Positions 27,347 through 35,380 of a stretch of DNA of 64,000 nucleotides are shown here, in pieces. The first letter of the stretch is position 1, and the number at the start of each line of letters is the position of its first letter. The DNA comes from Abyssibius alkaniclasticus (GTDB lineage: Bacteria; Pseudomonadota; Alphaproteobacteria; Rhodobacterales; Rhodobacteraceae). The position numbers and the translations under genes were made by a program. The stretch spans positions 620,001-684,000 of the forward strand of contig NZ_CP095732.1 in assembly GCF_020447305.1 (NCBI RefSeq), given 5' to 3'. The notes beneath the pieces were generated by a model, which was not told the origin of the DNA, did no database searches, and saw only the letters and a list, made by a program, of their open reading frames with translations.

Positions 27347-28384
27347 ATGAACATCGCTCGACCCATTCGAATGCCGTTTGAAACCCCGCCCGCAACCGGC
27401 GCGGTGATCGAGGTTGCACAGGGCATTTTCTGGGCGCGTATGCCCCTGCCCATGAAGCTTGACCATGTGAATATTTATGCGCTGGCCGATGATGATGGCT
27501 GGACGCTGGTGGATAGCGGCATGAACAGCGGCAAGAGTCAGCGCATCATGGCCGATCTGCTGGCCGGACCTTTGGAGCATTTGCCGCTGAAGCGCGTGCT
27601 GGTCACTCATCATCATCCTGACCATGTGGGCCTGGCGGGCTGGCTTGCGCAGACCTATGGCGCCGAGGTGATGATGAGCCGCACCGCATGGCTTATGGCG
27701 CGGATGCTTGTGCTGGATGTGCAGGAAAGCTGGCCTGTTGAGACCGTTGAGTTTTACCGCCGCGCCGGGATGGACGCCGACATTCTGGCCGCGCGGCTGG
27801 CCGAGCGCCCGTTCAACTTTGCCGATGTCGTTGCCCCGCTTGCGCTGGGGTTTCGGCGCATCGAAGCGGGCGATGTGCTGCATCTGGCGAACCGCAAATG
27901 GGATGTGCATTTCGGCCACGGCCATGCGCCCGACCATGTTACGCTTTGGTCGCGCACGGATGATATCGTGATAGCGGGGGATCAGATCCTGCCCGGTATC
28001 TCGCCCAATCTTGGCGTGTATCCGACCGAACCAGAGGCCGATTCGGTGGGTGAATGGCTGGAGAGCTGCACGCGGCTTTTGCCTTTGGCCCGCCCCGACC
28101 ACTTGGTGCTGCCCGGCCATAAGCTGCCCTTTACCGGGCTCGCCGCGCGGCTTGAACAGCTTATCGACAACCACCACGGCGCATTGGCGCGTTTGCGCAC
28201 ACATCTGCGCGAGCCTGCCACCGCCGCCTCTTGCTTTATGGCGCTATACGGGCGCAGCATTGAGGCGGGCGAATACGGGCTGGCTCTGGTCGAGGCGATC
28301 GGCCATCTGAACCACCTGCACCGCCTAGGTGAGATCAGCCGCGAGCCTGGTGCCGACGGGGCCTATCGCTGGCACATATGTTAG
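27347..28384 (+). CDS. MBL-fold metallo-hydrolase
   Basis: A 345-residue metallo-beta-lactamase-fold protein. The zinc motif HxHxDH is THHHPDH (H88, H90, D92, H93). Further ligands are likely in HFGHGHAPDHV and the later VLPGHKLPF. A C-terminal winged-helix-like segment of about 80 residues resembles the LACTB2 group, which includes nucleases and thioesterase-like enzymes. The operon position after an acyl-CoA dehydrogenase suggests a thioester hydrolase, but this is inference. Start choice is uncertain: ATG 27347, with ATG 27371 also possible and no strong ribosome binding site. The stop is next to the DUF6173 gene. Confidence 0.85.
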   Translation: MNIARPIRMPFETPPATGAVIEVAQGIFWARMPLPMKLDHVNIYALADDDGWTLVDSGMNSGKSQRIMADLLAGPLEHLPLKRVLVTHHHPDHVGLAGWLAQTYGAEVMMSRTAWLMARMLVLDVQESWPVETVEFYRRAGMDADILAARLAERPFNFADVVAPLALGFRRIEAGDVLHLANRKWDVHFGHGHAPDHVTLWSRTDDIVIAGDQILPGISPNLGVYPTEPEADSVGEWLESCTRLLPLARPDHLVLPGHKLPFTGLAARLEQLIDNHHGALARLRTHLREPATAASCFMALYGRSIEAGEYGLALVEAIGHLNHLHRLGEISREPGADGAYRWHIC

Positions 28385-28392
28385 GGGAAAGT

Positions 28393-28875
28393 ATGGAACC
28401 CGAAATTGCAACCGCCGCCGAGGCGCTGGAGGCCGACGCCCTGCCGCCGCGTTCGCGCGCCACAATGGTAGACCCCGCCGCCGCGCCCACAGCCGAGCAG
28501 GAACCGCTGCCAAAACCGCTATGTGACGACAAGCCCGGCGAAAAATCGCCCGCGCAATGGGCTTACGAGCGGGTGATCCTGTATATCCAGAATTTCGAGA
28601 AACAGCTCGATGCCGATCATGAAATCGGCATGGGGTTTACTGGCGGCAATGCCGGCACGATGCGCATTATGGGGCTAGGATATTTCGCGCCGGATATCGT
28701 TACCTTCTATGGGGTCGATGGCAGCGGCGCGCGCGTGCAGATGGTGCAGCATTACAGCCAGCTCAACGTGATGTTGCGCGCCGTGCCCAAGGTTGAAGAC
28801 GAACCCCAGCGCATCGGCTTTCAGCTTGCCCGCGATCTGGGGGCGCAATCTGCACCCGAAAGTGACCAGGCATAA
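28393..28875 (+). CDS. DUF6173-family protein
   Basis: A 160-residue soluble protein common in Rhodobacterales. Residues 1-55 are acidic and Ala/Pro-rich and look disordered. The conserved core starts at PAQWAYERVILYIQNFEKQL and includes MGFTGGNAGTMRIMGLGYFAPDIVTFYG (two blocks near residues 80-108). The function is unknown. I prefer ATG 28393 with AGGGGA 4 nt upstream over the ATG at 28378, which overlaps the MBL stop. No catalytic motif is visible. Confidence 0.75.
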   Translation: MEPEIATAAEALEADALPPRSRATMVDPAAAPTAEQEPLPKPLCDDKPGEKSPAQWAYERVILYIQNFEKQLDADHEIGMGFTGGNAGTMRIMGLGYFAPDIVTFYGVDGSGARVQMVQHYSQLNVMLRAVPKVEDEPQRIGFQLARDLGAQSAPESDQA

Positions 28876-28954
28876 GCGCATTTACCTGCCTGCGGGGGGT
28901 TTTCAGGGCGTGTAAATTCTGGCACATATCATCAAACGCCTTATGGAGACGAAT

Positions 28955-29089
28955 ATGAGCGCGCATGAACATGGCACCATGAATACGGACGAACAGGAAA
29001 AGACCTTTTCCGGTTTTATCAAGGTCGGAATCTGGACAATCTATATTTGCATCGGCATTGCCGTGTTCCTGGCGGTGTTCAATGCCTAG
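28955..29089 (+). CDS. aa3-type cytochrome c oxidase subunit IV
   Basis: A 44-residue protein with a hydrophilic N-terminus MSAHEHGTMNTDEQEKTF and one membrane helix (about residues 22-42, IKVGIWTIYICIGIAVFLAV). This matches the small bacterial-type subunit IV of aa3 oxidases, which contacts subunits I and III. A GGAG ribosome binding site lies at 28945-28948. It is not beside other cox genes, which is normal for this subunit. The end overlaps the downstream lipoprotein start by 8 nt. Confidence 0.85.
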   Translation: MSAHEHGTMNTDEQEKTFSGFIKVGIWTIYICIGIAVFLAVFNA

Positions 29090-29663
29090 GCTGATATTGG
29101 CCTTTGTCCTGCTGGCCGGGCTGTCGGCCTGTTCGATCAACCGCACCACGGCAACCCCTGCCGAAGTTTCGGCCGCGGCCTTTGTCAACCCGGCCCCGCC
29201 TTTTGTTGCCGTGCTGACGATGATGAACAGCAAAAGCGATTTTGGCGAGCATTCGGCGCTGGTGATCAATGGCAGCCAGATGGTGATCTATGATCCGGCG
29301 GGCAGTTTTCAGGAAGAACGTGTCGGCCTTGTGCGCGCCGAAGACGTGATTTACGGCGTGCGCCCGGAAATTGTGGATTATTACAATTCCTACCACGCGC
29401 GTAACGGCTATTATGTGCGGATGCAGCGGCTGGACATCACAGCCGAAGAGGCGGAAGTGCTGATTGCAAAGGCCGAGGCGCGCGGCGCTGTTCCACAACT
29501 GGTTTGCGCCAATGCGACATCGGACATCCTGAACGATCTGCCGCGGTTTTCCAGCATCAACAACACCTATTTCCCCGGCGCCGTCATGCGCCGCTTTGGC
29601 CGGATCGAGGGTGTAGAGACCACCGATATCATCGAGGATGACATCGGCCAGAATTACCGCTAG
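29082..29663 (+). CDS. Putative lipoprotein of unknown function
   Basis: A 193-residue protein with a lipoprotein signal: MPRLILAFVLLAGLSAC, with the lipobox LSAC and modified Cys17. The mature part is mostly soluble, with the stretches MNSKSDFGEHSALVINGS and NSYHARNGYYVRMQR and the end TTDIIEDDIGQNYR. Conserved-looking His and Cys residues (EHSALV, QLVCANATSD) are reminiscent of NlpC/P60- or DUF830-like permuted cysteine peptidases, but this is weak. The start overlaps the CcO subunit IV stop by 8 nt. A 33-nt dispersed element follows. Confidence 0.7.
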   Translation: MPRLILAFVLLAGLSACSINRTTATPAEVSAAAFVNPAPPFVAVLTMMNSKSDFGEHSALVINGSQMVIYDPAGSFQEERVGLVRAEDVIYGVRPEIVDYYNSYHARNGYYVRMQRLDITAEEAEVLIAKAEARGAVPQLVCANATSDILNDLPRFSSINNTYFPGAVMRRFGRIEGVETTDIIEDDIGQNYR

Positions 29664-29683
29664 CGCCATCTGCCGGGGGCAGA

Positions 29684-29716
29684 GCCTCCGGCGGGGATAT
29701 TTTCAAGCAAAAGATG
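29684..29716 (+). repeat. Dispersed 3'-UTR element, copy A
   Basis: A 33-nt sequence from GCCTCCGGCGGGGATATTTT (29684-29703) to AGCAAAAGATG (29706-29716), 20 nt after the lipoprotein stop in the same sense. It differs from copies B (45984-46016) and C (58629-58661, reverse strand) at two positions. The copy also lies just before the end of the convergent phosphoesterase gene. Confidence 0.8.
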
Positions 29717-29718
29717 GA

Positions 29719-30468
29719 TCAGCGCAGGGCGATGCGGCCCGCCTGGCGTTGGGGTTGCAGCAGGTTCACGCTGGCATCCTCGATGATCACACATGACAGG
29801 AAGCGCCCGAAGACCGCGCCGGTATCGACCGCGATGCGGTTGCCGTGATGTTCGACATCCTGCACCGGCGTATGGCCATGCACGACGGTTGCGCCAAAGT
29901 CACCGCGATGGCTGAGGAAGGGTTCGCGAATCCAGATCAGGTCATTCTCGTCCTGGTCATGCAGCGGCGCGTCGGGATGGATGCCGGCATGAACGAAGAG
30001 ATAGTCGCCGACATGGTGGGTGAGGCGGCAGGTCTCGGCGATGAAGCGCAGATGGTGTTCGGGGATAGCCGCGGCGGCCGCGCGATGTGTGGCAATGGGC
30101 GCATCGGCGCTGGCCCCTTCAACGCCATAAGAGCGCAGCGTTTCATTGCCGCCCATGCGCGGGTCGAGCCAATGCAGATGCGGCAGGCCGGTGGTTTGCG
30201 GGCTGTTCAGGTAGATTTCGGGATAGGTATCATGGTTGCCGCGCAGGCTGACCACCGGAAGCGGGTCGTTATGCCAGGCAATCAGATCATCAAGCACACC
30301 CGCAGAATCCGCCCCACGGTCGACATAATCGCCAAGGGTGATGGCCAGCGGGTTGGCGTGCGGATGCGCGGCTAGGTCGGCAGCAATGGCCGCGCGCATT
30401 TGCGCGAAGGCGTCGCGGCAACCGTGGATATCGCCGATGGCATAGATGCGCTGGCCTTTTGTGTGCAT
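29719..30468 (-). CDS. Calcineurin-like metallophosphoesterase (diadenosine-tetraphosphatase/Ser-Thr phosphatase group)
   Basis: A 249-residue cytoplasmic phosphoesterase with the full di-metal signature: GDIHG at residues 12-16, GDYVDRG at 46-52 and GNHD at 77-80. HTPV and the C-terminal VDTGAVFG block complete the PP-like set. It resembles lambda-phosphatase/PrpE enzymes acting on phosphoproteins or Ap4A. I use ATG 30468, since the conserved part begins 8 residues later and a GGGAA sequence precedes it. The 205-nt gap after it (30469-30673) shows no gene. Confidence 0.88.
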   Translation of the reverse strand: MHTKGQRIYAIGDIHGCRDAFAQMRAAIAADLAAHPHANPLAITLGDYVDRGADSAGVLDDLIAWHNDPLPVVSLRGNHDTYPEIYLNSPQTTGLPHLHWLDPRMGGNETLRSYGVEGASADAPIATHRAAAAAIPEHHLRFIAETCRLTHHVGDYLFVHAGIHPDAPLHDQDENDLIWIREPFLSHRGDFGATVVHGHTPVQDVEHHGNRIAVDTGAVFGRFLSCVIIEDASVNLLQPQRQAGRIALR

Positions 30469-30673
30469 ATGTTGGTTCCCGTTTGCAGGTGTCTTGGCAT
30501 AGATCGCGTGTCGGGACAACGGAGTCGGGTCAGGCATTGGCAAATGCCTGCATTGAGCCAAAGTCGCGGCTGCCCGGCACTGCCAAGGCGATAACGCCGT
30601 TTCAAATTGTCAAAGAAGGGCGATTGTTGTAGCAGCATTGCTTCAAAGCCACTCTTCCTGAGGACTTGATCCT

Positions 30674-31357
30674 ATGCCTGCATTAAAGATTGTGCACTTT
30701 TCCGACGTTCTGTGCGTATGGGCCTATGTTGGGCAGGTCAGCCTTTTCAAATTGGTCGAGAAATTTGGCGACAGGATTGAAGTGGAAGAGCATTTCTGTT
30801 CCGTTTTTCCCGATACAGATGCCAAGATCAACAAGGCGTGGCAAGACCGAGGCGGTTTCAGCGGATACGCCAACCATGTTAAAATGATCGCCAAGGGATT
30901 TGACGGCGCGATCATTCACGATGACGTCTGGTCCAGGGTGCGGCCAAAATCTTCCGCAAGCCCGCACTTGTTTATCAAGGCGATAGAGTTGCTTGAACAC
31001 GAAGCGACCGGCGGCACATTCTTCAGCCGCCCGTCGATCAGGGCAGCCAGGGAACTGCGGACCGCGTTTTTCGCCGAGGGTCAAGACATCTCCGATTGGA
31101 TGGTTCAAAGAGCGATTGGCAAGAAGATTGGCGTGGATTTTGAAGAGGTTCTCAAAAAGATCGAGACAGGCGAAGCAATTGCAAAACTGGCCTCTGACTA
31201 TGAGCTTGGGCAATCCTTGCGCGTTCAGGGCAGCCCGACCTACATACTGAACGAAGGGCGTCAGATTCTGTATGGAAACATTAGCTACAGTATTCTGGAC
31301 GCAAATATCTCCGAATTGCTCGCTGAAAACGGACATGAGATCGGGAGCAACTGTTAA
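30674..31357 (+). CDS. DsbA-family thioredoxin-fold protein with a single active-site cysteine
   Basis: A 227-residue DsbA-fold protein of the FrnE/HCCA-isomerase-like group. There is no signal peptide, so it is probably cytoplasmic. The active-site position reads C14-V-W-A17 (SDVLCVWAYVG) instead of CxxC, so classical dithiol chemistry is unlikely. The cis-proline loop is VQGSPTYIL near residue 190. The base composition is visibly less GC-rich than neighbours, and the codons include many AT-ending ones, suggesting recent acquisition. It stands alone with a 205-nt upstream gap. It may be a glutathione-linked isomerase; substrate unknown. Confidence 0.75.
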   Translation: MPALKIVHFSDVLCVWAYVGQVSLFKLVEKFGDRIEVEEHFCSVFPDTDAKINKAWQDRGGFSGYANHVKMIAKGFDGAIIHDDVWSRVRPKSSASPHLFIKAIELLEHEATGGTFFSRPSIRAARELRTAFFAEGQDISDWMVQRAIGKKIGVDFEEVLKKIETGEAIAKLASDYELGQSLRVQGSPTYILNEGRQILYGNISYSILDANISELLAENGHEIGSNC

Positions 31358-31436
31358 CGGTTTGATCTTCACAACGGTGACCGGCCGCTTCGTCTGCTGA
31401 GCAGGCGCAATCCGTTCAGCCACGCCGCGCAAAAAG

Positions 31437-31464
31437 AAACCCCCAAAGCGGACTTTGGGGGTTT
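31437..31464. terminator. Strong bidirectional terminator between the DsbA-like gene and rpsU
   Basis: A perfect 12-bp stem AAACCCCCAAAG/CTTTGGGGGTTT with loop CGGA. On the minus strand it is followed by a CTTTTTG run, so it serves rpsU well. On the plus strand it is followed by TTTTACC and serves the DsbA-like gene. The stem lies about 80 nt downstream of the plus-strand stop and 43 nt after the rpsU stop. Confidence 0.85.
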
Positions 31465-31506
31465 TACCTGACAAGGCCCATACGGGCCCAAGTTACAGAT
31501 ACAATA

Positions 31507-31713
31507 TCAAAGCATCCCTTCGCGCTGCAATTTCTTGCGCGCAAGTTTACGGGCACGGCGCACGGCTTCGGCCTTTTCACGGGCTTTCTTGATCGACGGT
31601 TTCTCAAAATGCTGCTTGAGCTTCATTTCACGAAATACGCCCTCACGCTGAAGTTTTTTCTTCAGAGCGCGCAACGCCTGTTCAACATTGTTATCACGAA
31701 CCATTACCTGCAT
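31507..31713 (-). CDS. rpsU: 30S ribosomal protein S21
   Basis: A 68-residue basic protein of the bS21 family with the typical opening [20 protein letters not shown] and the conserved [19 protein letters not shown] and C-terminal Arg/Lys-rich helix. S21 sits near the anti-Shine-Dalgarno region of 16S rRNA. AGGTGG lies about 11 nt upstream of the ATG. It is transcribed alone and diverges from the COQ9 gene, a common arrangement in this order. Confidence 0.95.
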   Translation of the reverse strand: MQVMVRDNNVEQALRALKKKLQREGVFREMKLKQHFEKPSIKKAREKAEAVRRARKLARKKLQREGML

Positions 31714-31820
31714 GTCAGTTTCACCACCTTTCAGACGAGTGTTGCATAATTGCAGGAGGCTGCCCTATAGCAAGGGGCAGGGGCGCTGTCTACCGCCTGC
31801 TTGCTGAATTGGAGGCTATG

Positions 31821-32543
31821 ATGCCCGCCAAGCCCAAATCCGAGGCTGATCATATCATAGAAACGCGCAAAGCCGTAATTGCGGCCGCTTTGCCGCATGT
31901 GGTGTTTGATGGCTGGAGCGCTGCGACGCTTGCCGAAGCGGTGGCTGATTCGGGGGTGGATGCCGGGCTTGCGGCGCTGGCCTTTCCGCGCGGCGCGGTT
32001 GATCTGGCGCTGGCATTTCACTTTGCGGGCGATGCCGAGATGCGCGCGCAAATGGCGCAGGCCGAATTTGGCGCGCTGCGCTATCGCGACCGTGTGGCGC
32101 GCGCCATTGCCATTCGGCTTCAGATTGCCGCACCGCATAAAGAGGCCGTGCGCCGCGGCATGGCGCTGTTTGCCCTGCCCCAACATGCCGCCGACGGGGC
32201 GCGCGCCGTCTGGCACACCGCCGATGCCATTTGGGACGGGCTTGGCGATGGCAGCCGCGATGTGAACTGGTATACAAAACGCATGACGCTTGGCGCGGTC
32301 TATTCCGCCTGTCTGCTGTTCTGGCTGGGGGACGAGGATGGCAGCGAAACGCCTGCCTTCATCGACCGGCGGATCGAGGATGTGATGCGGTTTGAAAAGG
32401 CCAAGGCCGCGTTCCGCAACAGCGGCATGGGCAAGCTTTGGGCGGCTGGCCCGGGCAAGATTCTGGGGCAGGTGCAGGCGCCTTCCCCGCAGACCGACAT
32501 GCCGGGCTATACCGGCCCGACACACGCGAATACGGAGACCTGA
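31821..32543 (+). CDS. COQ9-family ubiquinone biosynthesis protein
   Basis: A 240-residue protein of the COQ9 family, a TetR-fold lipid-binding protein that presents ubiquinone precursors to hydroxylases. The conserved mid-region includes VVFDGWSAATLAEAVADSG and the C-terminal NWYTKRMTLGAVYSACLLFW, the helix thought to bind lipid. GGAGG at 31811-31815 favours the ATG at 31821 (5-nt spacing) over the adjacent ATG at 31818. Only 2 nt separate it from the aminotransferase gene. Confidence 0.9.
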   Translation: MPAKPKSEADHIIETRKAVIAAALPHVVFDGWSAATLAEAVADSGVDAGLAALAFPRGAVDLALAFHFAGDAEMRAQMAQAEFGALRYRDRVARAIAIRLQIAAPHKEAVRRGMALFALPQHAADGARAVWHTADAIWDGLGDGSRDVNWYTKRMTLGAVYSACLLFWLGDEDGSETPAFIDRRIEDVMRFEKAKAAFRNSGMGKLWAAGPGKILGQVQAPSPQTDMPGYTGPTHANTET

Positions 32544-32545
32544 AC

Positions 32546-33409
32546 ATGGCAATGGGCGGCAATATATTCACCTGGTATGCGGGTGAATGGAAGCGCGGCA
32601 ATACCGCGATTATGGGTGCCGCCGATCACGGCGCCTGGCAGGGCACGATGGTGTTTGACGGCGCGCGCGCCTTTGACGGGCTGATGCCGGATCTGGACCA
32701 GCATTGCGCGCGTATCGTGCGTTCGGCGCACACGATGGGCATGAATTCACCGCTTGACGGGCCGCAGATTGAAGCCCTGATCCGCGACGGTGTGGCGGCG
32801 CTGAAAAGCGATGTGCCGCTCTATCTGCGCCCGATGATCTGGAGCCGGGAATGCCTGCCCTCGCTGATCGAGCCCGACCCGGATTCGACCGAGATCGCCA
32901 TATGCCTGGAAGAACTGCCGATGAACCGGCCCGGCAATGTGGCGCTGACCGTGTCGCCCTATAAGCGCCCGCATCCCGATACCGCGCCGACCACGGCCAA
33001 GGCCGCCTGCCTTTACCCCAATAATGCCCGCATTATTACCGAGGCGCGCAGCCGTGGCTTTAACAACGCGCTGTCGATGGACCTTGACGGGCATGTCGCC
33101 GAAACCGGGTCTACCAATGTGTTCATGCGCCGCGATGGCGAATATTTTACGCCGAAGCCGAACGGCACATTCCTGAACGGCATCACCCGCCAGCGGATTA
33201 TCGGGCTTTTGCGCGCGGCGGGCGAGACCGTGCATGAAGCCAGCCTCCTGCCCGAGGATTTTGCGCAGGCTGAAGAAATTTTCCTGACGGGCAATGCCAG
33301 CAAGGTCACACCCGTCAGCCGCTTTGAGGACCGCGAATTGCCAACCAAACACGGCTTTGGCATCCGCGACATGTATATGGATTTTGCCGCCACAACGGGG
33401 CGCGGATGA
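32546..33409 (+). CDS. Class IV (branched-chain type) aminotransferase
   Basis: A 287-residue fold-type IV PLP enzyme. The pyridoxal lysine is Lys152 in TTAKAACLYPNN. The downstream GHVAETGSTNVFMRRDGEYFTP and FLNGITRQRII segments are the family's cofactor phosphate and dimer contacts. It most likely acts on branched-chain amino acids, but class IV enzymes also include D-amino acid and 4-amino-4-deoxychorismate enzymes. The ATG at 32546 has GGAG about 9 nt upstream. The stop overlaps the quinone oxidoreductase gene by 4 nt. Confidence 0.88.
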   Translation: MAMGGNIFTWYAGEWKRGNTAIMGAADHGAWQGTMVFDGARAFDGLMPDLDQHCARIVRSAHTMGMNSPLDGPQIEALIRDGVAALKSDVPLYLRPMIWSRECLPSLIEPDPDSTEIAICLEELPMNRPGNVALTVSPYKRPHPDTAPTTAKAACLYPNNARIITEARSRGFNNALSMDLDGHVAETGSTNVFMRRDGEYFTPKPNGTFLNGITRQRIIGLLRAAGETVHEASLLPEDFAQAEEIFLTGNASKVTPVSRFEDRELPTKHGFGIRDMYMDFAATTGRG

Positions 33410-34407
33410 GCCTGCCTGCCACCATGCGCGCCATTGCCATTTCCGCCCCCGGCGGGCCGGAGGTGCTGCACATGCGCGACACCCCCGTGCCCCAGCCGGG
33501 GCCGGGTGAGATTCTGATCAGAATCACCGCCGCCGGTGTCAACCGCCCCGATGCGCTGCAACGCGCCGGCGCCTATAACCCGCCGCCCGGCGCCAGCCCC
33601 TTGCCGGGGCTGGAATGCGCGGGCCATGTGGCGGCTTTGGGCGAAGGTGTTGCGCAATGGGCAGTTGGCGATGCGGTATGTGCCCTGCTGCCCGGCGGTG
33701 GCTATGCGGACTATGCCGTCACCCATCAAGACCACGCCCTGCCCGTGCCTGCCGGGCTAAGTATGGTGCAGGCGGCGGGCCTGTGTGAAACGCTGTTCAC
33801 CGTCTGGATCAACGTGTTTGACCGTGGCCGGTTGCGCGCGGGCGAAAGCTTTCTGGTGCATGGCGGCTCTTCCGGCATTGGCACTACGGCCATTCAACTG
33901 GCGCGGCTGTTCGGCGCGCGGGTGTTTGCAACTGCGGGATCGGGTGAAAAATGCGAGGCCTGCCTGTCGCTCGGCGCGCATCGGGCTATCAACTACCGCT
34001 CGGAAGATTTCGTGCAGGTGATCAAGGATGAAACCGAAGGCCGCGGCGTGGATCTGGTGCTGGATATGGTCGGCGGCGACTATATCAACCGCAACCTGAA
34101 GGCGCTGGCGCTGGACGGACGCCTGTCGATGATCGCGCATCTGACCGGCAAAACCGCCGAAGTCAACTTTTCCGCCGTCATGGCGCGGCGCATCACCATC
34201 ACCGGCAGCACACTGCGCCCGCGCAGCATTGCCTATAAGGCCGAGGTGGCAGAGGCCCTGCGCCGCGAGGTTTGGCCGCTGATTGAGGCCGGGCGGCTGA
34301 CCCCGCTGGTGGATTCGACCTTCCCGCTGGAAAATGCCGCGGCAGCGCATGAGCGCATGGAAAGCGCGGCGCATATCGGGAAGATAATTCTGTCGGTTGA
34401 GTTATAG
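33406..34407 (+). CDS. NAD(P)H:quinone oxidoreductase (zeta-crystallin/PIG3 type)
   Basis: A 333-residue medium-chain dehydrogenase without structural or catalytic zinc ligands. The GroES-like N-domain shows VNRPDALQRAGAYNPPPG, the PIG3-like hallmark. The Rossmann domain carries VHGGSSGIGTTAIQLARL near residues 150-170. It reduces quinones with NADPH in relatives. It is co-translated with the aminotransferase; the functional link is unclear. A REP-like palindrome begins 1 nt after the stop. Confidence 0.9.
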   Translation: MSLPATMRAIAISAPGGPEVLHMRDTPVPQPGPGEILIRITAAGVNRPDALQRAGAYNPPPGASPLPGLECAGHVAALGEGVAQWAVGDAVCALLPGGGYADYAVTHQDHALPVPAGLSMVQAAGLCETLFTVWINVFDRGRLRAGESFLVHGGSSGIGTTAIQLARLFGARVFATAGSGEKCEACLSLGAHRAINYRSEDFVQVIKDETEGRGVDLVLDMVGGDYINRNLKALALDGRLSMIAHLTGKTAEVNFSAVMARRITITGSTLRPRSIAYKAEVAEALRREVWPLIEAGRLTPLVDSTFPLENAAAAHERMESAAHIGKIILSVEL

Positions 34408-34428
34408 GCCCCGGGTCAAGCCCGGGGC
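34408..34428. repeat. REP-like palindrome, single copy
   Basis: GCCCCGGG (34408-34415), loop TCAAG, CCCGGGGC (34421-34428). It is the same unit as at 5277-5297 with one loop change (TCAGG to TCAAG) and follows the QOR stop immediately. The rest of the 218-nt gap to the RNase T2 gene (34429-34625) is not coding as far as I can see. Confidence 0.75.
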
Positions 34429-34625
34429 GGCGTCGGGTCAATTCCGCTTGAACGCCGCAAATCCGGCGCGGCGCAAGGGCAGAGCCCGTCGCGCATTGCC
34501 CCCAGAGTGGCGATTGGCCAGGGCAGGGTGCTTTTCTCGATTCTCATCCGGGATCGCGCCAAAATGTGAGCCCGCCAACCGCCTCATCGCCAGGTCGCGG
34601 CCTGTTGCCGCGCGGCTTGGCACCC

Positions 34626-35276
34626 TTAGCGAATTGGCGACATTTCAACCGTATCAAGCCCGCAATCGCGCCGCACGTCGCGCCCGCATTGGCGGGGGAC
34701 AAGGTCGCTTGTCAGGCAGATGCGCACCTCCTGAATCAGCCCATCCTTGCAAGTGACCGTCACAGCATCGGGCGACAGCAGCGGGTTGGCCTCGATGAAG
34801 GCAGCTTCGATCACGCGCGGCGGAATATCCATTGCGCGCGGCAGGTTGCGCAGAATTTCGGGGCGGTTCACGGCGTCATAGGCGCGGCGCGACAGGGCGA
34901 AATATTCATCCGCCGAAAGCCCGGTGCAGCGGCCGTGTTTTTGCCATTGATACCAGGCAAGCCCCGCCCCGCCCATAATATCGGCCATGCCAGCCGACAT
35001 GGCGCGGCTCGGGTCACGCTCGACCGTGCGGCAAAAGCTGGGCCAGCCCTGTTCAAACTGCGGCCAAAGCCCGTGCAGGGTGAAGCCAAAGCCGCGACCA
35101 TCATCACATTGCGCATCGCGCCGCGCATCGCCTGTGGTCTCGCACCAGCTTGGTGTCCAGCTCAGGGCCAGAACGTAATAATCGAACTGGCCGGCGGGCT
35201 CGCCCTCGGCGCGGGCGGTCAGCGGGGCGGCAAGCAGCAGCAGGGCTGCAGAAAACATCTTTATCATTGCATTCAT
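34626..35276 (-). CDS. Ribonuclease T2 family protein
   Basis: A 216-residue exported endoribonuclease with a signal peptide (MNAMIKMFSAALLLLAAPLTARA). Active-site box CAS I is FTLHGLWP (residues 65-72, His68). CAS II is WQKHGRC (residues 111-117, His114). Upstream of CAS II the usual His-Glu pair reads Tyr109-Gln110, so the catalytic Glu seems replaced by Gln. Several cysteines support a periplasmic disulfide-bonded fold. The ATG at 35276 is preferred over one 21 nt upstream for the shorter leader. It diverges from trcR. Confidence 0.85.
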   Translation of the reverse strand: MNAMIKMFSAALLLLAAPLTARAEGEPAGQFDYYVLALSWTPSWCETTGDARRDAQCDDGRGFGFTLHGLWPQFEQGWPSFCRTVERDPSRAMSAGMADIMGGAGLAWYQWQKHGRCTGLSADEYFALSRRAYDAVNRPEILRNLPRAMDIPPRVIEAAFIEANPLLSPDAVTVTCKDGLIQEVRICLTSDLVPRQCGRDVRRDCGLDTVEMSPIR

Positions 35277-35380
35277 TGCGCCTATATACGGGGTCAATTC
35301 CCCTGCGAAAACCTCTAATCGCGCGGCTCGCGCACCCGGGTTATCGGCTCGGGAGAGATGTATTTATGATGGAGACGCTC

